Source of the DNA: CAYJRR01 sp964372275 [NCBI: uncultured bacterium]
GTDB taxonomy: Bacteria > CAYJRR01
DNA length: 9,568 nt
Direction: 5' to 3'
Assembly (NCBI GenBank): GCA_964372275.1
Contig: CAYJRR010000011.1
Coordinates: forward strand, 1 to 9,568
The position numbers and the translations under genes are program-made. Shown here piece by piece: positions 6,179 through 9,568 of this stretch. The notes below the pieces were generated by a model, which did no database searches, was not told the origin of the DNA, and saw nothing but the letters and a program-made list of their open reading frames with translations. Within the stretch, counting starts at the first letter, position 1, and the number at the start of each line of letters is the position of its first letter.

Positions 6179-6203
6179 CCCGGCACCCCCTTCCGGTGCC
6201 GGG
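6179..6203 (+). terminator. GC-rich 9-bp hairpin after the tRNA, U-poor terminator candidate
   Basis: CCCGGCACC (6179-6187) pairs perfectly with GGTGCCGGG (6195-6203) around a 7-nt loop, 23 nt after the tRNA. No T-run follows, so it may act as a 3'-end processing or pausing structure rather than a classical intrinsic terminator. Confidence 0.45.
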
Positions 6204-6240
6204 GCGCGGCCGCTTCGTCGCGTTCGGTCCGTGCCCGCGG

Positions 6241-6310
6241 GGCGTGGGCATCCCATTCGGCGACCGCGCGCGGGGCGAGGCCGTCCCACGCCGTCTCGCG
6301 CACGTGGGAC
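6241..6310 (+). other. Mutually exclusive inverted repeats in the leader of the PHP lipoprotein
   Basis: The segment around 6283-6292 can pair in two ways: CCCACGCC (6285-6292) with GGCGTGGG (6241-6248), or GTCCCACG (6283-6290) with CGTGGGAC (6303-6310). Both are perfect 8-bp stems and cannot form together. One such stem is about what chance gives in 230 nt of GC-rich sequence, so this is only suggestive. No known riboswitch class was recognised and no supported gene lies between 6156 and 6384. Confidence 0.3.
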
Positions 6311-6336
6311 AGAGCGGTCCCTTGTCCCCGACCGGA

Positions 6337-6362
6337 GCCGGATGCGAGAATCCGGCGCTTTT
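6337..6362 (+). terminator. Intrinsic-terminator-like hairpin directly before the PHP lipoprotein RBS
   Basis: GCCGGAT (6337-6343) pairs with ATCCGGC (6350-6356) around GCGAGA, followed by GCTTTT. It ends 11 nt before the GGAGG of the downstream gene, leaving no room for a promoter between it and the start codon. It therefore works either as the tRNA terminator with read-through, or as a leader attenuator. Confidence 0.5.
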
Positions 6363-6373
6363 GAACCGCCGTC

Positions 6374-6378
6374 GGAGG
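6374..6378 (+). promoter_or_regulatory. Shine-Dalgarno GGAGG of the PHP lipoprotein
   Basis: GGAGG lies 6 nt before the ATG at 6385 and fixes the start of the lipoprotein; the lipobox sits at the expected distance downstream. Confidence 0.8.
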
Positions 6379-6384
6379 CTTTCG

Positions 6385-9300
6385 ATGTCGATCCGCCCCC
6401 TGCAGATCCCGCTGGCCCTCGTGGTCGTCCTCCTCGCCGGATGCGACGACGGTAGGAAGGACGTGAACCTGGTCTGCCCGGCGCCGGTCGGCACCGACTA
6501 CGACCAGGACGGCGATCTGTTGACCGACGTGCGCGAGGCGGCGATCGGTACCGATCCCGGGCGGAAGGACAGCGATCGCGACGGGATCGACGACTACGTC
6601 GAGGTCTCGGCCGGCACCGACCCGCTCGACGCCGAATCGCGTCCGACCGGAGCGGTCGCCGCCCTCTCGGTGGTCGACTCGGACGCCGACCTGATCGGCG
6701 GACCGGGGGCGCAGGGGCGCGTCGGCGACTGGCTGCTGCAGAACGACCGGATCCGCGCGATCGTGCAATCGGTCGACCGCGAGCAGATGCAGCTCACCAC
6801 CTACGGCGGGAACCTGATCGACGCCGACGTCCTGCGCGAGGACGGGGAGGAGGGGAACGACATCGTCGGCTCGATCACCCCGCTGATGTCGTTCCAGCAG
6901 ACGATCCGGCCCGAGCGGGCGATCCTGGTCAACGACGGACGGGACGGCGGGGCGGCGGTCCTTCGAGTCTGTGGAGAAGACGACGCGTTCGAGTACATGG
7001 ACCTGGCGGCGACGTTCAAGATCTTCGGCTTCTCCACCTCCTACGACTCGAATCCGAACTTCAAGATTCAGATGTCGACCGACTACGTCCTCGCGCCGGG
7101 GAGCAACGTGGTCGAGATCGTCACCACCATCGGGAACGAGGGGAAGACGATCACCTTCCCGATCGGCGACGTGATCGACAGCGGGGCGGCGCAGGAGATC
7201 TACAACACCAACCGGCTCGGCTTCGGTCAGGCGTCGTTCGCGACGCTGCTCGAGACGCAGCCGCCGACGAAGTACATGGGGTTCCTCGCGCCCGGCTCCG
7301 GCTGGGGATACGTGAACGACGCCGACCCGAACGTGGCGGTGACGATCTCCGGCGTCTCGGTCCTGCTGCAGGGGTTCGGAAGCGCGTTCGGCGCGCTCGG
7401 CAGCCACCCGGAGAACGGCGCGGCGCCGGGCCTGAACGTGTTGAAGCGGGGCAAGCGCTTCTCCTACCACCGCGGGATCGTCGTCACCGACGGGAGCGGG
7501 GCGGTCGCGCCGTTCAACGACGAGTACCAGCGGCGCCACGATCCGACGGCAACCCTGCGGGAAGGGACGGTCTTCGACGACGCGGGGAGTCCGCTCGCCG
7601 GGGCGCGGATCGCCTTCTTGAGCTCCAGCGACGAGGACGACGACGACCGCAATCCGGTGACCACCGCCGAATCGGACGCGGAGGGGACCTATTCCGCGAT
7701 CCTGCCGGCCGGTACCTACTACGTCCTGGCCGAGCTGCCGGGGCGGGAGGAGCCGACCTACTCCACGGGTAGCGCCACCGTCGTCACCCGCAACGACCAG
7801 ATCACGCACGACGCGGCGCGGGTGACGCTCGGGACGGGGACCGACCTGCCGGACATCACCTTCGACGAGGCGAGCTACCTGAACGTTTCGGTCACCGATG
7901 TCGCCACCGGTCTCGGGATGCCGGTGCGGATCACGGTGCTGGGGAGCGATCCGAGCCCGCCGGACACCGTCTTCCGTGACCAGAAGGAGCGCTCCACCGG
8001 CAGCATCGCGGCGAAGGTGATCTCGCTCGACGGATCCGAGACGCTCGCGCTCGAGCCCGGGAGCTACACCGTCTACGCCAGCAAGGGTCTGGAGTGGAGC
8101 ATCGACTCGGCGCCGGTGACCGTCGTCGCGGAGGCGACCACCGCCGCCACCTTGAGCCTCGGGCGCGTGGTCGACACCACCGGATGGATCTCGGCCGACT
8201 TCCACGTGCACATGGTCAACAGCCCCGACAGCCCGACGCCGCTCGCCGATCGCGCCCTGAACGGCGCCGCCGACGGACTCGACGTCATCGTCACCACCGA
8301 CCACGACTACGTCACCGACCTGACGCCGGTCGTGGCCGACCTCGGGCTCGGGTCGGAGCTGGCGACCCTTCCGGGGGACGAGATCACCACCTGGCAGACG
8401 GGACATTTCATCTCCTGGCCGCTGACCGCGGACGCCACGAAGGTCGACGGCGGGGCCTTCAAGTGGGCGGGCGAGGCGGGCGCCGTCAACCAGCGCACCG
8501 CCAAGGAGATCTTCGAATCGGTCGAGGAGGCGTACGCGGGGACCCAGGTGAAGCAGGTCTGCCATCCGCGCGGATTCAAGCTCCAGTCCTACTACTCGGC
8601 GGTCGAGGTCGACATGGCGACGCTCGAGACCAAGGCCGACTCGGAGTTCCTGCGCATCCCGCCGGTCGAAGGGTCCAGCGCCGGTGACAGCAAGCTGTTC
8701 TTCGCCGACTTCGACACCCAGGAGGTCCAGAACGGGGTCGACGACACGGCGGAAGAGCGCTGGCCCGACATGAACGACCTGTTCACCCTGTTCAACCACG
8801 GGAAGCAGATCGCGGGCGTCGGCAACTCCGACACCCATTCGGTCTTCTCCGGGCAGCTCGGCTATCCGCGCAACTACGTGAAGCTCGCCGACGACGCGCC
8901 GACCGCGCTCGTCGCCCAGAAGGAGGCGTTCGCCCAGGCGGTGGTCGCGGGGAAGGTGATCTTCACCACCGGTCCGTTCCTCGACGTGCAGGTGGTGGCC
9001 GACACCACCGGCGGGCCCGGAGACCTGGTGACCTCCACCGGGACGACGGTCCAGGTGCAGGTCGACCTGCGGATGCCCGATTGGGTCGAGGTCGACACGC
9101 TGCGCTTCTACTCCAACACCCCCGACACCGCGGCGCCGTCCGACGCCGACGGCCTGGAGACGGAGCCGGCGGCGGCGGCGGTGATGTCCGACGTCGACGA
9201 CGAGCTCACCGTCTCGTACGTCAACGGGAAGCCGCTCCGGACCGGAACGTTCCTGCAATCGATCACGGTGCCGGCCGGATCGGACGCCTGGATCGTGGTG

Positions 9301-9568
9301 ACCGCCTCGGCGGAGAAGGCGGGGACCAGGAGCCTGTTCCCGATCGTGCCGTTCGGGATCGACGACGCGTCGGGGGTGAAGCCGTTCGCGTTCGCCAATC
9401 CGGTCTTCCTCGACGGAAACGGAAACCAGACCTACGACGCGCCCGGCGTGCGATTCACCGAGGCCTATCGGCGCCCCACGGTGCCGCCGGTCCGGATCTA
9501 CGACGCGCGAAAAGGCGAGATCCCCGAGGAGCCGACCCCCGACATCCGCGCCCAGTTCGAGCGGCTCA
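6385..9568 (+). CDS. CehA/McbA-type PHP metallohydrolase lipoprotein with TSP type-3 repeats, C-terminus beyond window
   Basis: 1061 codons are visible, with no stop before the window end. Signal peptide with a perfect lipobox LLAGC, Cys20 lipidated, followed by Asp21-Asp22. Residues 38-80 hold two thrombospondin type-3-like calcium motifs (DYDQDGDLLTD and DSDRDGIDDYVE, each with GTDP after it). Residues about 90-390 are a beta-rich region not recognised. About 393-450 resemble a carboxypeptidase-regulatory-like domain, and about 498-600 are another beta domain. The PHP domain (about 601-870) has candidate metal ligands His607/His609 (FHVH), Asp639/His640 (TTDHD), Glu666 (GDEIT), His674 (GHF), His727 (CHPRG) and Asp816/His818 (NSDTH), then TTGPF as in CehA relatives. 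CehA is a carbaryl esterase and other PHP proteins are phosphoesterases; the substrate here cannot be read. An envelope-anchored hydrolase is expected. The tRNA upstream is unrelated; a hairpin-rich leader may regulate it. Confidence 0.93.
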   Translation, partial: MSIRPLQIPLALVVVLLAGCDDGRKDVNLVCPAPVGTDYDQDGDLLTDVREAAIGTDPGRKDSDRDGIDDYVEVSAGTDPLDAESRPTGAVAALSVVDSDADLIGGPGAQGRVGDWLLQNDRIRAIVQSVDREQMQLTTYGGNLIDADVLREDGEEGNDIVGSITPLMSFQQTIRPERAILVNDGRDGGAAVLRVCGEDDAFEYMDLAATFKIFGFSTSYDSNPNFKIQMSTDYVLAPGSNVVEIVTTIGNEGKTITFPIGDVIDSGAAQEIYNTNRLGFGQASFATLLETQPPTKYMGFLAPGSGWGYVNDADPNVAVTISGVSVLLQGFGSAFGALGSHPENGAAPGLNVLKRGKRFSYHRGIVVTDGSGAVAPFNDEYQRRHDPTATLREGTVFDDAGSPLAGARIAFLSSSDEDDDDRNPVTTAESDAEGTYSAILPAGTYYVLAELPGREEPTYSTGSATVVTRNDQITHDAARVTLGTGTDLPDITFDEASYLNVSVTDVATGLGMPVRITVLGSDPSPPDTVFRDQKERSTGSIAAKVISLDGSETLALEPGSYTVYASKGLEWSIDSAPVTVVAEATTAATLSLGRVVDTTGWISADFHVHMVNSPDSPTPLADRALNGAADGLDVIVTTDHDYVTDLTPVVADLGLGSELATLPGDEITTWQTGHFISWPLTADATKVDGGAFKWAGEAGAVNQRTAKEIFESVEEAYAGTQVKQVCHPRGFKLQSYYSAVEVDMATLETKADSEFLRIPPVEGSSAGDSKLFFADFDTQEVQNGVDDTAEERWPDMNDLFTLFNHGKQIAGVGNSDTHSVFSGQLGYPRNYVKLADDAPTALVAQKEAFAQAVVAGKVIFTTGPFLDVQVVADTTGGPGDLVTSTGTTVQVQVDLRMPDWVEVDTLRFYSNTPDTAAPSDADGLETEPAAAAVMSDVDDELTVSYVNGKPLRTGTFLQSITVPAGSDAWIVVTASAEKAGTRSLFPIVPFGIDDASGVKPFAFANPVFLDGNGNQTYDAPGVRFTEAYRRPTVPPVRIYDARKGEIPEEPTPDIRAQFERL

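Noticed and set aside
8094-8687. A 197-codon plus-strand open frame inside the PHP domain
   Set aside because: Out-of-frame shadow of a well-supported domain, His/Arg/Gly-rich.
6115-9258. A 1047-codon minus-strand open frame antisense to the PHP lipoprotein
   Set aside because: It runs through the tRNA and the structured leader, is Arg/Asp/Val-rich with no recognisable domain, while the plus strand has a Shine-Dalgarno, lipobox and complete PHP motif set.

Overview
The window is GC-rich (roughly two-thirds G+C by eye) DNA from a Gram-negative-type bacterium. It encodes two large predicted lipoproteins, a cytosolic M19 dipeptidase and a tRNA. Long secreted proteins combining FG-GAP blades, tandem-95/Ig-like segments, thrombospondin type-3 repeats and CehA-type PHP domains are typical of Myxococcota and related former Deltaproteobacteria. 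That placement is inference from style, not from a phylogenetic marker.

Layout: positions 1-4768 (minus strand, C-terminus outside the window) hold one uninterrupted reading frame for a giant surface lipoprotein. It has a lipobox, then half of an Ig-like domain, 14 FG-GAP blades, the other half of that Ig-like domain, half of a second Ig-like domain, seven more blades, and the start of the rest of the second Ig-like domain. A 172-bp spacer with two inverted repeats separates it from an M19 (renal-dipeptidase family) metallopeptidase at 4941-6008, also minus strand. A short divergent region (6009-6081) leads to tRNA-Met(CAT) at 6082-6155 on the plus strand. After it comes a 229-nt gene-free stretch rich in hairpins, including a terminator-like one just upstream of a ribosome binding site. 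The plus-strand gene at 6385 runs off the right end and encodes a lipoprotein with thrombospondin type-3 calcium motifs, a carboxypeptidase-regulatory-like segment and a CehA/McbA-type PHP metallohydrolase domain with its full set of metal ligands.

The genes do not form an obvious single pathway. The two outer genes are transcribed away from each other and both make envelope-anchored, probably Ca2+-binding proteins; the dipeptidase and tRNA between them look like housekeeping genes. The most unusual object is the giant lipoprotein. Its blades come in exact multiples of seven (7+7+7), and its propellers appear to be inserted into the middle of Ig-like domains, twice, with matching seams. All its cysteines other than the lipobox one fall in pairs inside single blades.
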